Assembly: GCA_035642125.1 (NCBI GenBank)
Contig: DASQSZ010000359.1
Span: 1-50,500, forward strand
DNA length: 50,500 nucleotides
Direction: 5' to 3'
Source: CALAED01 sp937891035
GTDB lineage: Bacteria > Actinomycetota > Actinomycetes > Streptosporangiales > Streptosporangiaceae
Shown here: positions 49,736-50,500 of the stretch, piece after piece
Layout: each line of letters starts with the position of its first letter
Position numbering within the stretch: the first letter of the stretch is position 1
The notes under the pieces: generated by a model
Database searches by the model: none
What the model was told of the DNA's origin: nothing
Seen by the model: the letters and a program-made list of their open reading frames with translations, nothing else
Position numbers and translations under genes: made by a program

Positions 49736-50435
49736 TGCTTCGATCTCCTCGGCGTGGCGCCGGAGCTCACAATCGGACGAGAGCAAGCATTGCGCGATCA
49801 CATGTAAAGGGTCTTCTTTCCTCGTGCTCGGTGCCGTACCGAGTGGCTACGGCTATGCGGCGCTGGGCCCCAGGCCCCTCCGTAAGGCAGCGTGGCGTCG
49901 TATTCGCAGCGGGCTTTGCCGCGTAGATCCGGTGTCGGTTCATTGGGGCGTACTCCGTCGCCGTGCGCGAGGATCTGACGGCCGTGGCCGATAAAGGCCT
50001 CGTCCGTGTTGTCCGCGAGCAGTCGCAATCGGTGACTGCGCGGAACCGGTCGCGGACGTTGTGGTGCATCGCCGGGTCTACCGCTGGAACGCGTAAAGAC
50101 GAAGTCCGAAGCAGTTAGGGGACGGTAGCCGAGCGCGGATGGACCGGCGCTCCGCAACGCCAAAGATGCGGCCGACGTGACGCGGGGTCATCTTTGATGC
50201 ATGCCGTCACGTATCGCCGACCCCGACCGGTGGAGACCTCATCTGTACTCGGATGACCGAAAAAGGATGATTCCGCTGCTGGCCACCGTCCTCAGAATCC
50301 TCACCGGAGAACCCTGATCGCCGCCGAACCCGGTCGAGGCCCAGCAGACCGCTGCGAAGCCCTCCTTCCGGAGATGCCCACGGCCATCCCCGCATGCGAC
50401 CACCAAAGTCGAACACCGTTGGAAGGGTTGAGACA
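49736..50435. other. 700-bp region without an intact gene
   Basis: Open frames on both strands (for example 49798-50163 minus) have no recognised motif and poor starts. Given the GMC relic at its left edge, it may be decayed coding sequence. The right end holds GGAAGGG (50421-50427), the ribosome binding site of the AraC gene. Confidence 0.4.
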
Positions 50436-50500
50436 GTGGATCTGACGCAGTATGCGATCAAGCACGCCATCGCCATGATGTGGGACAGATACAACACTCC
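50436..50500 (+). CDS. AraC-type regulator, N-terminal fragment (runs off window)
   Basis: Only 21 codons from GTG 50436, with GGAAGGG 8 nt upstream. VDLTQYAIKHAIAMMWDRYN closely matches the start of the AraC protein at 34810 (VEEMCRVAVERAITTMWDRY), including MWDRY before the first HTH. So it belongs to the same subfamily with the HTH at the N-terminus. The rest lies to the right. Confidence 0.65.
   Translation, partial: MDLTQYAIKHAIAMMWDRYNT

Overview
The window is high-GC DNA with tightly packed genes, many GTG/TTG starts, purine-rich ribosome binding sites and 4-bp ATGA/GTGA gene overlaps. Its families (two DUF574 methyltransferases, DUF4241, a NACHT NTPase with membrane segments, IclR/HxlR/AraC regulators, a PIMT-type peptide methyltransferase) point to a filamentous actinomycete, most likely Streptosporangiales or a relative such as Nonomuraea or Actinomadura. 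This is inferred from gene content; there is no rRNA to confirm it. I saw no tRNA, rRNA, CRISPR array or intact transposase.

Left part (1-20 kb), a mix of small modules. An ABC exporter enters from the left edge. Two nearly identical SDR genes in tandem face an IclR regulator with an unusual Pro/Ala-rich tail. An IclR-type operator sits in the regulator's upstream region, followed by a UGSC-type (seleno)protein homologue (Cys form) translationally coupled to a 355-residue partner. Then come a glycosidase-like C-terminal scrap, a membrane NACHT NTPase, a class I methyltransferase, a DUF4241 protein, a DUF574 methyltransferase, a DUF1905 protein and a short RecQ helicase. A 45-residue Gly/Asn/Asp/Thr-rich peptide gene lies directly before a long PIMT-like methyltransferase, which looks like an aspartimide-forming RiPP pair (imiditide-like). 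A two-domain VOC protein, an acyl-CoA/AMP ligase and a zinc-free MDR oxidoreductase follow on the minus strand.

Right part (20.7-50.5 kb), an oxidative secondary-metabolism locus. First a plus-strand run: AhpD/CMD-like protein, SDR, styrene-monooxygenase-type flavoprotein, HxlR regulator, DHA2 exporter and an SgcJ/EcaC-family protein. Then two GMC oxidoreductases with reciprocal active-site residues flank a DUF574 methyltransferase. Next a P450 is coupled to a DUF1702 protein, followed by an AraC regulator. Divergent from these lie a flavin-dependent-halogenase-like enzyme, the enediyne-cassette proteins UnbV (exported) and UnbU (membrane), a flavin reductase remnant and a CPA2 antiporter. 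A bicovalent-FAD (BBE) oxidase, an SDR, an exported PQQ-type beta-propeller protein and an AsnB-type amidotransferase follow, and the window ends inside a second AraC gene of the same subfamily.

The most notable observations are: (i) a DUF1702/UnbV/UnbU set of the kind known from enediyne warhead cassettes, with no enediyne PKS in at least 33 kb on its left and 10 kb on its right; (ii) the stand-alone PIMT plus peptide pair; (iii) the swapped catalytic pair in the two GMC enzymes. No PKS or NRPS core gene lies in the window. Either the core lies to the right, or the cassette works on a different substrate.
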